From contig CM055106.1 in assembly GCA_029204225.1 (NCBI GenBank), positions 646,711 through 710,710 on the forward strand: 64,000 nt of DNA, written 5' to 3'. The position numbers were made by a program, and so were the translations under genes. The first letter of the stretch is position 1; each line of letters begins with the position of its first letter. Below the pieces are notes generated by a model, which made no database searches, was not told where the DNA came from, and worked only from the letters and a program-made list of their open reading frames with translations. This stretch comes from Diphasiastrum complanatum. Taxonomy: Eukaryota; Streptophyta; Lycopodiopsida; Lycopodiales; Lycopodiaceae. Shown here piece after piece: positions 10,376 to 21,177 of this stretch.

Positions 10376-13251
10376 GTGGGACATTGAGGAGCCCTCTCAC
10401 ATTACCCCATCTCCTTCATGTGATTTGTATTGGTGTGTGCTGTATTATTCGCCAACATATACAAAGACAACATCTAGAATGGAGTCAATAAGATTGGCTA
10501 GTTTATCTTATCCACTTGTTAAGATTATTGTAAGGCCATCTCATTATGAAGCTTCAATCTAATTGGTGAGAGTATAAGTTGGTGCAACAAAAAGGAAAAT
10601 ACATTATTTCTCATCAACATGTTGAATATGAGTTTGGGATATAATCAAAGGCTCATGCACATGTGGCTCTAAAGTCCTTGTTTCTAGATAATTTCCATCC
10701 AACATAGGTTCTTGAAACATACTTGATCTTGTCACTTGAATAGAGGAGTCAACAATGTATGCAACATATTTCATTGAGGGATTGGTGCATGTTTAGTTTA
10801 TTGGATTTTCTTGCTTTTGCTAATTTCTTGCATCACGTCTTATGTTGTATGAGCTTTTAGTTCTTTATGTTTCAATTTGTTCTTATGGAGTTTCAAAGAC
10901 AATAGCTTACTTTTTGGCAACATCAAGCTTAAAATATTGTAATTAGCTACAATCATTTTCCTTTCAATGGCCTGCCCAACTTTCTTAGAGCTTTATGTCC
11001 ACTTATAGACTCATTGGAGATTGCAAAATTTCAGGGTTATGGCCTAACTGAAACATGCGCCACTGGAACAATGCCTGATCTAGAAGATACTCATCACATG
11101 GGCTCTGTTGGTTTATTGTCAGCCAATTTGAAGGCAAAAGTTGTGGATGTAGAGAATGGCAAATGTATGCCACCAAATGCAAAAGGAGAACTTTGGTTGC
11201 ATGGACCTTCTATTGCAAGCGGTAAGTTACACAGTTAAGGTACATGCTCAAAATATTTACTTTGTATCTCAAAAAGCAAGGACTCATCACCAAGAGAGTG
11301 GTTTGCATAAATCTTCAAAATCATTTACAATAGCTAGATTGGGCTTTGTTGAACCTTCACACATTGCAATCTTTGCAATGTTACAATAAGTTTTATTTCT
11401 TTGAGGTGCTAAATTGTGCTAGTAAAAATTAAGCACATGCATAGGAAAATTGTTACCATGATGTGATTAAAAATAAGAGATAAACAATGAATGTATTTGT
11501 GCTCAAATGTTGTGGGGCCTTTAGAGCATAACTTGGTGGTGGAAATGGTTGATGTGAGATTAAAACTCAAATGGTTGTTGAAATGGCCAAATTAATCAAT
11601 GTAAAAAATTCCAAGTATAAAACCTATTGCCAAAATCAATAGTTTTCTTTAACTCTTAGACAACTTTGATTGATTTATGATGTTGAGACTAAAAAAAAAT
11701 GTTTGCAAAGATGATTTACTTTCAAGAAGGTTCGCATTAAAATTAACAAAAGAGAACATGTCATCTTCTAACATGGATCAAGTGTAGTGCACAATTAACA
11801 AATTGCTTACAAAAACAATTTAGTGCAAAAATATTTTACTTGTATTTGATTATTTTTAGCTTTTTTGGCCCATTCCCAAATCTTTATTCCTCCCATTTGA
11901 ACGTATTGCTAGTGAGGACTTTTTTAAACCTTTTCTTTAGATATCTCGCGTGTTCTAAACTGACTAACTTTAAACTTGAAAACATCTTATTCTCATAGGT
12001 TATCTAAATAATCAAGCTGCAACATCATCAAGCTTTGATATTGAAGGGTGGTTCCATACTGGTGACTTGGTATACTTTGATGAAGATGGGTACTTGTATG
12101 TGATTGATCGAATCAAAGAATTGATAAAGTACAAAGCTTTTCAGGTAATCATCACTTCATTTTTTTTAAATTTTAGGCAAAGGCTTTTGTGGTATACATA
12201 TTCACTAACTAAACTTCTTTATTTGATGAACTTTGAAAAACATGCTGAAACGCTTTAAATCAAAAAATAAAATTAGAGGCAATTTTTATTATGACACATA
12301 TTCCCATGTTTGTATGTTGTGTGGCCACATCTTTAGAATTCTTTCTATCCTTATATGACTTAATGGGATTTCAATGGCCAAAGTAGAGCCATGCAAATGT
12401 ATTTTTGTGTAATGTCCAAGTAGAGCCATACAAATGTATCTCTTTCTATGATGAATTAAATTAGTTGAATCTTTGGTGTTCAAGTAGGTTGCACCAGCTG
12501 AGTTGGAAGCCATTTTACTGCAACATTCAGAGATCAAAGACGTAGCTATCATAGGGTGAGAAGTCAATGCTTTTATTTTTATTTCTTTTCATATTCATTT
12601 CATTTTTCCTTAATAAAATGCTCCAAAGCTCATCATTCTTGTGCCAAGGAAATGACTTGTTATGCTATGTCTTGACAAAAAGCCAATGAAGATATTTTTT
12701 GACTTAGAACTCAGGTCTACAAGCATATCTTAAACTTGGCATAATTTATAAGAAACTCAAGCCTTTTATGTTGACATGATTTTTGATCAACTTCCACAAA
12801 TGTTCTCTAACATATTTGTACCCATTTATGTTTGCCAAATTTGTAATAGATATCCTGACAAAGATGCGGGTGAGATTCCCATGGCCTTCATAGTCCGCTC
12901 AGAAAAAAGCGCACTAAGTGAGGATATGATTAAAGCCTACGTTGCTCATCAGGTGCACACTGGTCTTGTGATAGAACCTTCATTTGCATGCCTACTTTTT
13001 AAGTTCAAGCAATAAAGTATCCCTTGACGTCTCATATAAATTTTAAGAACATTGTGTGACATGGGTATAGCTAATGCATTGGGTGAAGTAGTTACAAACA
13101 ATGTCACTCATCTAGTGGGACTTTTTGAACCTTTCAGGTTGCACCATACAAAAAAATTCGACGCGTTGCCTTTATAAATGAGATTCCAAGATCATCAACT
13201 GGAAAAATACTTCGAAGAGAACTTGCTAACCTATCAACAGCCAGGTTGTGA
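7567..13251 (+). CDS. 4-coumarate:CoA ligase-like acyl-CoA synthetase, likely peroxisomal (6 exons)
   Basis: Adenylate-forming enzyme that would activate a carboxylic acid with ATP and join it to CoA. Exons: 7567-8613, 11035-11221, 11999-12144, 12488-12555, 12850-12952, 13138-13251. All introns are GT-AG and the joined frame is open for 554 codons, a usual length for this family. Motifs: [10 protein letters not shown] (AMP-binding, about 212-221), HIYGF (255-259), SGGAPL (325-330), YGLTE (351-355), GELWLHG (400-406), GWFHTGD (427-433), DRIKELIK (447-454) and [11 protein letters not shown] with the catalytic Lys at about 540. The protein ends in ARL, a type-1 peroxisomal signal. Together with the divergent GELWLHG this points to the 4CL-like/OPC-8:0-CoA-ligase group (jasmonate or other peroxisomal acyl activation) rather than true lignin 4CL; the substrate is inferred. 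The frame is open from a GTG at 7519, but 7567 is the first in-frame ATG after the stop at 7486. Confidence 0.92.
9718..9776. repeat. (CT)n microsatellite
   Basis: About 58 bp of near-perfect CT repeats with one CTAT interruption, inside intron 1 of the ligase gene. Confidence 0.95.
10335..10375. repeat. Compound (CT)n-(CA)n microsatellite
   Basis: Short CT run followed by about 24 bp of CA repeats, inside intron 1 of the ligase gene. Confidence 0.9.
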
Positions 13252-13641
13252 AAATATATTTCAATTCAATCTGAGGTAAAATATAAAAAATGTTTGGCCC
13301 AATTTTGAGCACTTTGGACATTCTCACATGCTAACTGTAACATTGCTTGCTTATCAAGCAAGAAATCAGCCACCTTTGGAGTTCAATTCCTTTAGTCTCT
13401 CTCAAGATAGTTAATCTAAATCAAAACTCATACATAAGCATAAGTGGATTGAGACCTTTAAACGAATGCTTATTACTGTTGTACTCAAATTCTATAAATG
13501 AAAGATATTTTTTTCATGTAGATTATTTATTATAAACATATGCATGAAGCATATCCTCTAAAGCATAATCAGTTCTTTTTGTTTGGCTATAAGATCTTGA
13601 ATCATTAGAAAAACTACAACCAAGTGAGATTTCTAATGTTA
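13252..13641 (+). other. Ligase 3' flank / 3' UTR
   Basis: AT-rich sequence between the ligase stop codon and the LTR that starts at 13642. The 3' UTR must lie here or run into that LTR. No single strong polyadenylation site can be chosen. Confidence 0.4.
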
Positions 13642-14758
13642 TGTTGGCTGATTCTGACGAATCCCCAAGATATTGAACCAGAGCTACCCAAGAGCACCTC
13701 TCACTTTAGACTGAGGAGGTCTCTGAGAAGACGAGATGAACGAAGACTGAGAGTCGAGTATGAGAGCCAAGAAGTACTAGTTAAGCATGACAGACAGAAA
13801 CTGTGTAAGCCTCATGGTGAATCCCGAAAGATGAATGACCGTCTATGAACTAGTATTTTTAGGCAAATGTAATAAATGCAAGTAGATCCCTCTTAGAGAA
13901 GTAAAGTGAGCCACCTTTTGATGGTGACCTCTAGTGGAGGAGATAATTCCACTTGTAATTTGTGTAATGTGGAAATGCCACTAGGATGCCACCTAAGGAG
14001 CTCTCTTGCTTATTTAAGAGACTCCCCCTTTGTAGAAGGAGAGGTTTTGTAAATGTATTTACTCCATGCTGAAATGAGAATATCTTCCATGAGTTTTGAT
14101 GCATTGTTGAGCTCCTTGATTATTCTTGTTTTATGAGTGATGCTTTAATGATCTTGCCCTTCCATCTCCTTTATTTGTGGTTGTGGATCTAGGGAGACCA
14201 GCTTTCTTGTTTTTTGTAGATTAATTTAGGATTTAACGTTGTGGTAATCCGTCATGGGTTGGTTTGTGGTGTAAATCTTGCAAATCTATTTGCATTCCAT
14301 TTCTTGACGTTCTGAGATCCAAGAATCAAGAAACACCCTTGACCTTTGAAATTTCAAAATGCTTTAGATTAGTTTGTGTTTTCAGTTTGTAGATTAATGC
14401 AAGTGTAGAGTAGTTGTAATTAGTTTAGGTTCTAATTTCACTTTGATTTTGCAACAGTAGGAGTAGATTATTTGATGTTCAATTGTGTTTCAATCTGATC
14501 TTTAGTTGAATATCTTGTCTGTGTGTTTAGAGTAGGAATCGTGATTTGTTCACCCCGGCTGAATGTTGATCCATAGGTTGAACATTTTTTATTGCATGTT
14601 TAGTTGTGAATGCATGATTCTGCCTGACCTGGGCATTGTAATAAACAAAGAAACATCAAGTGAATGCCCAAAACGAGCCTGGTAATAGGCAAAATATATC
14701 TAAGCAAACAATAAGAGAAAAACCAGTTAACAGATCCTCTAGAGCAGGGGATCTGTCA
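13642..14758 (+). mobile_element. Gypsy LTR, solo-type copy (about 1117 bp)
   Basis: Clearly homologous over its whole length to 26936-28056, and both copies begin at the same base (TGTTGGCTGATTCTGACG here, TGATGGCTAATTCTGACG there). Shared blocks include gaccagagctacccaagagc-like text, tggtgacctctagtgg and a TATA-like cttatttaagagactccccc at about 14008. It ends near GGATCTGTCA at 14758, with no primer site or gag after it. A 5-bp target duplication was not found, so the right edge is approximate. The peptide readable at 13624-13848 is part of the LTR and not a gene. Confidence 0.7.
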
Positions 14759-15934
14759 AGATATTCTCAAAACAACTAACCAAAAATGACTGATAACTTT
14801 AAATAACAATGACTTACGATATCTTTGGGCAATCCGTAGAATCTGAAAAGATGTTGTACAATTATCTAAGATCAGATGTCTTAGTAGTAATCTTTAGAAG
14901 AACAAAATTAGCTAACTTGGTAAGATAATTAGCTATTATTGTGAACTCCAAGGCAAAATTTCTTCCTAGACTTAAGTCCTCAAAATGTGAGCTTGACTTG
15001 CAATGCGAAATATTCTTTTGAAAAAGGTAAATGAATTCTTGGAAACTTAGAAAAAAGAATCAAATACAAATGAAAAATGTTGTAAGTCATTCATTCACAT
15101 CAAGCATCCACATGAGACATGATGAGGGGTCAAGATGGGGAACCCCTCCCACCCTCCCCAAAGGAAAATCTTTACTTATGCAAGATCAATTGGCAAGAGC
15201 CAATTACATATACATCTTTGAATTGTTCTCAAACACTTAAAACAAAAAAGGTAATCTATAAAAGTGAACAGAATCATATGGGATTCCAAAGACAATCTTT
15301 CCTTGATCCAAATTTGAAAATATCAAAGCTAGACTTTCAGAACATGGAAACTAGAAACATAATCATTGGTTTTGCTTACATGCAAAGGTGAATGACTCAA
15401 GAATAGTGACATCCAAAGAGAAAGGAATGGAGATCTTATGCATGCAATTGTTTTATCATAAGGAAAGATGACATGCAAAGTTTTAAGAGGTGGAAAATGC
15501 ATGCATGCAACTAGTTTTGTGATTCTTGGTCCAAAAATGGAAGTTTCTTGATCACACAAGCTTGGGAATGGATCTAAAATGATAGTAGTTGTATTGCGTG
15601 TAGGGAAAGGGTGTTTAGTTGCTGGAAAATGAAGGTTTGAAGTCCGAGTTAGAGAGAGAGAGTAAGAGAGTTAGTGTAGGAAGAAGAGAGAGAATTAGTG
15701 TTTTTGGTGAGAAAGAGAGAAAAGGGTGAATAGGGATGAGAGAGTGTGTGAGGGGAAGGGAAGAGAGAAGAGATAAAGTGTGTGTGTTGAAGATGGTGGA
15801 TCATACAAGGGCTCCCATCAATTTTGGCATGGTCTCCTTGAGCCATAGCTCCAAAATCACCTTCTCCAAACGTCTACACATACAAGCAAACAAAAGACAA
15901 GCAAATGAATAGGGTGAATATGGATGAGAGAGAG
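14759..15934. other. No gene recognised; contains a GA-rich tract
   Basis: Short frames only. From 15648 to about 15790 the plus strand is very rich in GA (gagagagagagtaagagag...). The phrase gggtgaatagggatgagagag near 15726 is nearly repeated at about 15911 just before the copia fragment starts. Confidence 0.5.
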
Positions 15935-16880
15935 TGCGTGTATTCAGATGTGCGGCATACAAGCACATACCAAAGGAACAAAGAAGCAAACTCGATGGAA
16001 AATCAGAACAGACAATCAAGGTCGGATACTTGAACGGGTCACAAGTGCATAAACTCTACAATCCAACCACGAAGAAAGTCGTGTCCAGTAGAGATGTGAA
16101 GTTCGATGAGTCCACATTTCCTGGATTGAAGGACGACAAAGACCATAAGATCTTCACACTACTGCCGATTCAAGAGGGAGATCGAGGACAAACATCAAAT
16201 CAGAATATTGAGCCCTAGACTCCAGAGCAGCAGGAAGCCGAAGATCAAACCGACAAAGAAGAAACATTTGACCAACGACGAATCAAACCCAGAAGGTCGA
16301 CAAGACAAAGAAGACCTCCAGATAGATACACTGACAATCTTTAATGGAGTGAAAAAACAAAGTTCAAGTACTGCAGCTTCACTGAAGAGCCAACAACATA
16401 TCTAGAAGCTGTCCAAAGTCCAGAAGGAGAATTCTAGAAGTAGGTAATGTTAGAGAAAATCGAATCAATGAGGCAAAATGAGGCATGGACACTAGAGCCA
16501 CTATTGAAAATAAAAAGATCGTCGAGTACAAATGGGTCTACAAAAGGAAAATCAAATCAGATGGCACTATCGGACGCTACAAACAAGACTTGTCACAAAG
16601 GGCTACACACAAAGGTACGACGTCGATTATTTCGACACATATTCGCCAATGCTCACGATGACAAGCATTCGACTACTCCTTGTGTACATAACACAATACA
16701 ATTTGGAAATTCACCAAATTGATGTAAAGACATCCTTTCTCCACGGATATCTAGAGGATGAAATCTTCATGAAGCAGTCTAAAGGATTCGAAGACCCCAA
16801 CAATTAACAATATGTCTGTCGATTGCAGCGATGCATTTATGGTCTGAAGCAGGCATCTTGCACTTGGTATTTGCAGGTAG
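15935..16880 (+). pseudogene. Copia integrase C-terminus and RT fragment, frameshifted
   Basis: The frame at 15934-16218 gives the region after the integrase core (FRCAAYKHIPKEQRSKLDGKS, VGYLNGS, LYNPTTKKVVSSRDVKFDE). A linker follows in other frames. RT then starts at about 16447 with ESMRQNEAWTLEPL, shifts frame near 16510 and again near 16580, and continues as YDVDYFDTYSPM, LEIHQIDVKTSFLHGYLEDEIFM, then a stop at 16805 and CIYGLKQASCTWYLQ to about 16877. The sequence is unrelated beyond that point. Several frameshifts and stops make it inactive. It lacks gag, protease, the YVDD box, RNase H and LTRs. Confidence 0.88.
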
Positions 16881-18107
16881 CCAGATCTCTCATGGTGTGC
16901 TAGCGCTTCTGGTCTGATTTTATAAGAAAGTGGTGTGCTTCTTCTTATGCTTGGATTTCTTTCTGTTTCGTTATGTGGACAGATTCTACCAACGACTGTT
17001 TTCACATAATGGGAAAATTCACAACCCTCTTGACTGATCTATGCAACAAGGAATAGTGAGGGCTAGCAATGGAGCATCTGGCCACAGAATGGTCATAACT
17101 AGTTGCTCTCTAGACACTTCTCTGCTTAGTGCTGGAGCTGTGACAAGTCTGTGGAGAGTGGTTTGGTAAGATGAAGGTTAGGTAAAGAGCTTCTATGGCA
17201 TCCTCTCACACAAAGCATTATTAATATCTTTCTAACAAAAAGGACTGCATTATGCTCATAAATTCCAGTTGAATCAATAAGAGTGTCTATTCTCCCTGTG
17301 TGGTAAAGGGGGTGGAAACATAGCTCAGACCATGTTTGGATTACAAAACAGAGAAGTCTGGATGCACTCGCTTGTAAACACAGTATCAATCACACTACAT
17401 TGTCTTACATTTTGTACTGGAACTGGGTAGATGGTTGTCATAGTAGGAAACACAGTGAGTCTAGTTTACTTTTGAAGGGTGAGGCTATAACACCATTTTG
17501 GGCACATCATTGAGAATAATCAGTCACTTCTCAGGGGGTTTCCTTTCAGTAAGCAAAACAAAACACATCAGTCTTCATGAGGGTCATCAGACAGAGGTGA
17601 AGCTCATCACATACCACAAAAAAAGATACATCACTGCAAATTGAGAACATGCCTTTGAGGCAGAAAAGGGTCTTAGTGAGACTGTAGTGTCATGTGAGGG
17701 GAATTGCCATTGACGATCAAAAACCAGCTTGAGAACTACAAAAGACAAGTATTGATGATGAGATGTAAATCATCAACAGTCTGTTTCTCTCATAGCTCAC
17801 CAGGCAAGCCCACCAGCAATATGAGATAACATTCTTGAACCTTAGCATGAGAACCTCAGCACCATGTTGATGATAATAGATAGATGGATACAACCACATA
17901 GCCCAACCTGAGAACACAAATTTTCCAGCAGAGATCCATCACAATAACTTGTAGGATGAAAACTAACTGACCCAACACACCAATTTGTGATCACATTCTT
18001 GAGAATAGAAGCAAAACTCAGCACATTTTTGAATATAAAAAGAGTAGATCTGGCACAGCAGCTTGGGAACACACTCTTAAACAACAATATAACTCAGCAC
18101 ACCAGCC
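16881..18107. other. About 1.2 kb without recognisable genes
   Basis: Only short open frames on both strands. Phrases such as aactcagcaca and gagaaca recur at 17830-18100 without a fixed period. Nothing could be assigned. Confidence 0.4.
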
Positions 18108-18222
18108 TTTCCCATGAAAATGCTTCTTGGTTTCCAAGGGGAGGCTCGAACCTGAGACCAAAGAAACTTTGGATGTCAAGCTAACCAACTAAGACAACCC
18201 CGTTGGTTTTCCCATGAAAATG
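18108..18222 (-). mobile_element. tRNA-derived retroposon (85 bp) with 15-bp target duplication
   Basis: The 15-mer tttcccatgaaaatg occurs at 18108-18122 and 18208-18222 and brackets 85 bp that read on the minus strand like a tRNA or SINE head: GGGGTTGTC..., an A-box-like TAGTTGGTTAG (18191-18181) and a perfect-looking B box GGTTCGAGCC (18152-18143). The boxes are spaced 28 bp apart, as in polymerase III promoters. The acceptor and T stems pair only partly, so it is not a working tRNA. The long perfect direct repeat is the mark of LINE-machinery insertion. Confidence 0.75.
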
Positions 18223-18255
18223 ACAAGAGAGAGAAGTGAAAGCCATCCGGAGAAC

Positions 18256-18898
18256 ACATTATAGTATAGTTCAGATTTAAGCATGAATGTAAGATCCAAT
18301 TTTAACTCTAACATCCCTTAACCCTAAGCATTTACACTACATCCATTAACACTAAATCCACAATGAAGATAGCTTACTCTTTCTCTCTCTCTCCCTTTCT
18401 CCCTCATAAAAAGTATAAAAACATGCAATCCCAATAACAATCAAATCCAACAATTAGCAAAACTCAATAAAAGCATGAGAGATGGAGGAACAATGATAGA
18501 GAGCAAGGACATTCATAAATCCATTTCACAAGAGAACCAATATGCTTTATGAAAATGAAGATATGCACATGTGTAGGAACTCAAGTTGGTCTCCTTTTAT
18601 AGTAGAGAGGAGGACCCTGGCCTCTGAATCCTATTGGTCCATTTCTGCCTCCCTAATTATTCAAATTTAGAAAAGAGTGGGAACCATCCAAATCGGAGGG
18701 AAACCCAACTTTATTCACTAACTTGACATTTAGGCCCTGCGACATTAAAAGTCCTGCAAAAAGGCCTAAAGTCCTTTTATTGACTTGTAACTAATCAAAT
18801 AACTATGTGATCATCGAGTTGGACTTACACATGTAGGGTGACAAATCTCTCTCACTTATTAACTAGGATTAGGGTTGCCTTGGGATACACAAATCCTC
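18256..18898 (-). mobile_element. Partial gypsy LTR (copy of 48425-49058)
   Basis: Nearly the same as 48425-49058, from tatagttcagattt to aaatcctccaaca. It is missing the first about 85 bp of that LTR (the part next to the primer site). It keeps the minus-strand TATA (cttttatagtag). It abuts the copia LTR fragment at 18899 at the same base as in the other copy. Confidence 0.75.
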
Positions 18899-19118
18899 CA
18901 ACATACACGCATCAAATATAGTAGCTTACTGTTATTGTATGAAAAACAACATAACTTTATGTTTTGGTTCATGTTTGCTCAAGATCTATTAGAGTTTGCA
19001 TCTCATTCTTAGTGTAGATGCTTATTTTTCTCCATTGGCAAGATTGGTCAGTTGCTTGATTTTCTAAGCCAAAGATCAATTGTAGATTTGGATCTTAATG
19101 GATCCCAAATCCTTCACA
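18899..19118 (+). mobile_element. Copia element D: R/U5 end of 5' LTR
   Basis: From acgcatcaaatatagtagctt to atccttcaca this matches the second half of the A/B LTRs (gaaatacagtagcttgctgg..., tagatgctgatttttctacattgg). U3 is missing because the gypsy LTR abuts it. It ends in TTCACA right before the primer site. Confidence 0.75.
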
Positions 19119-19130
19119 TGGTATCAGAGC
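19119..19130 (+). other. Primer-binding site (tRNA-iMet) of element D
   Basis: TGGTATCAGAGC, the usual copia primer site, placed immediately after the LTR end. Confidence 0.85.
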
Positions 19131-19704
19131 TTTTGTTTTAGGTTATGAAGGAAGCAATCACATCTATCAATGATTTGGAGAAGATATCAATGCTAGAGCA
19201 TGCTCGATTGGATTCTACACCAAAATCAAGTTTCTTGCATATGTAGATTGGATGTTTTGTAGATCAAAACCCTATGTAGAGTTATAATCTTGATCAATTC
19301 CAATTTCTCACAATTAATGCTGGATTTGGCCAATTTCTAGATCATTGGAAAAGCCTAAGTGGTGGCTAATAGATTGCATATCAAGTTTTTGACATTTGCA
19401 TGTAGATTTTGAGATAATCCATTTCTTGTGATTTTGTCAAACCCTAATTTTAATTGGAATTCTAGATAGTGAGGTTGCTGGACTTCATTTGACCGTGTTT
19501 CAATCTTAGGAAGTGGCAAGAGTCATTAGATTGAGGATAGATCATAGGTTGATCAAGATTTCATGATTATGTGTTGATTTGCTTGGTACAAGTGCTAGAA
19601 GAGAATTGAGAATTTCATATCTTTGTGACTACATTTTTTGTTGTTAAAGGAGTTCTTTGTGCATTGAAACAAGTTGAAAGAGAGGATCAGGTCACTACTA
19701 CATG

Positions 19705-19926
19705 GCTACATCAAGTGGAGTCATGTTGTAAGCCAATGATAGGCCTACCTCAAGTAACAATTCATTGTGGAAAGTGAGGATGGAATCACTTCTTGAGATG
19801 AATGATGTTTTGGATATTGTTGTAGGTTTGGAGGAGAGACCAGCAATACAACAAGATCAAGTGAGGCATGACAAGAGGGCCAAGAAGGCTCTACACATGA
19901 TAAAGATGAATCTTGCCAATGAGCTT
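19705..19926 (+). pseudogene. Element D gag, 5' part, split by element A
   Basis: Same text as the gag start of A and B: LWKVRMESLLEMNDVLDI, GLEERPAIQQDQ, AKKALHMIKMN. An in-frame TAA replaces the Glu codon soon after the start (ggagtcatgttgtaagcc). It stops at ...aatgagctt because element A is inserted here, and resumes at 25967 with ctcaaggaagttggtaag. Confidence 0.9.
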
Positions 19927-20577
19927 TGTGAAAGATTCAACTAGTTTCATCACAGTTTGCAATATTTCCATATTTGGCATATTGAGGCCAAAACTCATTT
20001 TAGACTTAGAGATAAACTTTTTGAAGTTATATTAGTTTAAAATACATTCAATAAACACTTTTGAAAAGTGTGGGAAAGTTGGTAGTCGCGTTTGAGAGAG
20101 ATTCAAATTTGAACTTTGGGTACATTGAATCTAGACCCAAAAATAGTAGGGTTTACATTTTGGAGGGAAAGCCAAGTGGCCAAATAGGGTCTGGAAACTC
20201 TATAAAAGGATGTAACTCGTGGAGAGACACATCTTCTCTCTTCTCTATCTCATTTCATGCTTATACATGGTTCTCTTGGGTTCTACTATCCATTGGTGCA
20301 CTATCTTGGTGATTGCTTGCAATTCTATGTGTAGAATGATCTATATTTGCTATTTTTGGATCCACACGTGTGAAATACAGTAGCTTGCTAGTTTTGTACG
20401 GACAACAACAATACATAATCATTTCATTCAAGTTTGATCAAGTTCTATTAGTGTTTTCATCTCAAATTGTGTGTAGATGCTGATTTTTTCTACATTGGTG
20501 AAATTGGTAGTGTATTTCTCTTTCTAACCAAAGATCATTCAAGTAGATTGGATCTTAAGGATCTGAAATCTTTCACA
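19927..20577 (+). repeat. 5' LTR of element A
   Basis: TATA box tataaaagg at 20201; palindrome CACACGTGTG at 20363-20372. The first about 310 bp differ from the 3' LTR of the same element at many positions, while the remaining 340 bp are nearly identical. Confidence 0.9.
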
Positions 20578-20589
20578 TGGTATCAGAGC
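20578..20589 (+). other. Primer-binding site of element A
   Basis: TGGTATCAGAGC immediately after the 5' LTR; matches the 3' end of initiator tRNA-Met. Confidence 0.9.
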
Positions 20590-21177
20590 TTGTGTTTCAG
20601 GTTATGAAGGAGGAAATCAGATCTATCAATGATTTGGTGAAGATATCAAGTCTAGAGCATGCTAGAGAGGATTCTACACCAAAATCGGATTTTTTGCTTT
20701 TGTAGATTGGACCTTTTGTAGATCAAAACACTAAATAGGTCAATATACTTGTTCAGTTCCATTTTTTGAATTCACATGCTGGATTTGGCCGATTTTTGGA
20801 TCATTGGTTCAGCCTAAGTGGTGGCTTATAGATTGCATATCAAATTTTCAACATTTGCATGTAGATTTGGAATAGTCAATTTTTTGTGACTTTGTCAAAA
20901 CCCTAATTTTGATTGGATCTCTAGATAGTGAGGTTGCTGGATCTCATTTGAGTGTGTTTCAATCTTAGGAAGTGGCAAAAGTCATTAGATTGAGGATAGA
21001 TCATAGGTGGATCAAGATTCCATGATTCTATGTGTTGATTTGCTTGGATAAGTGCTAGAAGAGAATTTGTGAGATAGTTTCAAATCTTGGTGATTTCTTT
21101 TGAAAGTATTTGTAGTTGTTCAAAGGAGTGCTTTGTGCATTGAAACAGGTTGAAAGAGAAGATCAGGTCATTGCTAC

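Larger units (their letters stand above)
8614..11034 (+). other. Intron 1 of the ligase gene (2421 bp) with repeats
   Basis: Phase-0 intron from CAG|gtaatg to ttcag|GGT. It holds a distinctly GC-richer patch at about 9130-9320 (ccctctgagggc, ccgcccgaggg), a CT microsatellite at 9718-9776 and a CT/CA microsatellite at about 10335-10375. A 154-codon minus-strand open frame at 9763-10227 has no recognisable domain and starts beside the microsatellite. The other introns are 777, 343, 294 and 185 bp and hold nothing notable. Confidence 0.8.

Noticed and set aside
13624-13848. Basic 74-residue ORF (LRRSLRRRDERRLRVEYES) as a small protein gene
   Set aside because: It lies in sequence shared with the LTR at 26936-28056, where the frame is broken.
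18123-18207. Working tRNA gene on the minus strand
   Set aside because: A and B boxes are present, but acceptor and T stems do not pair properly and the 15-bp direct repeats show a retroposed copy.
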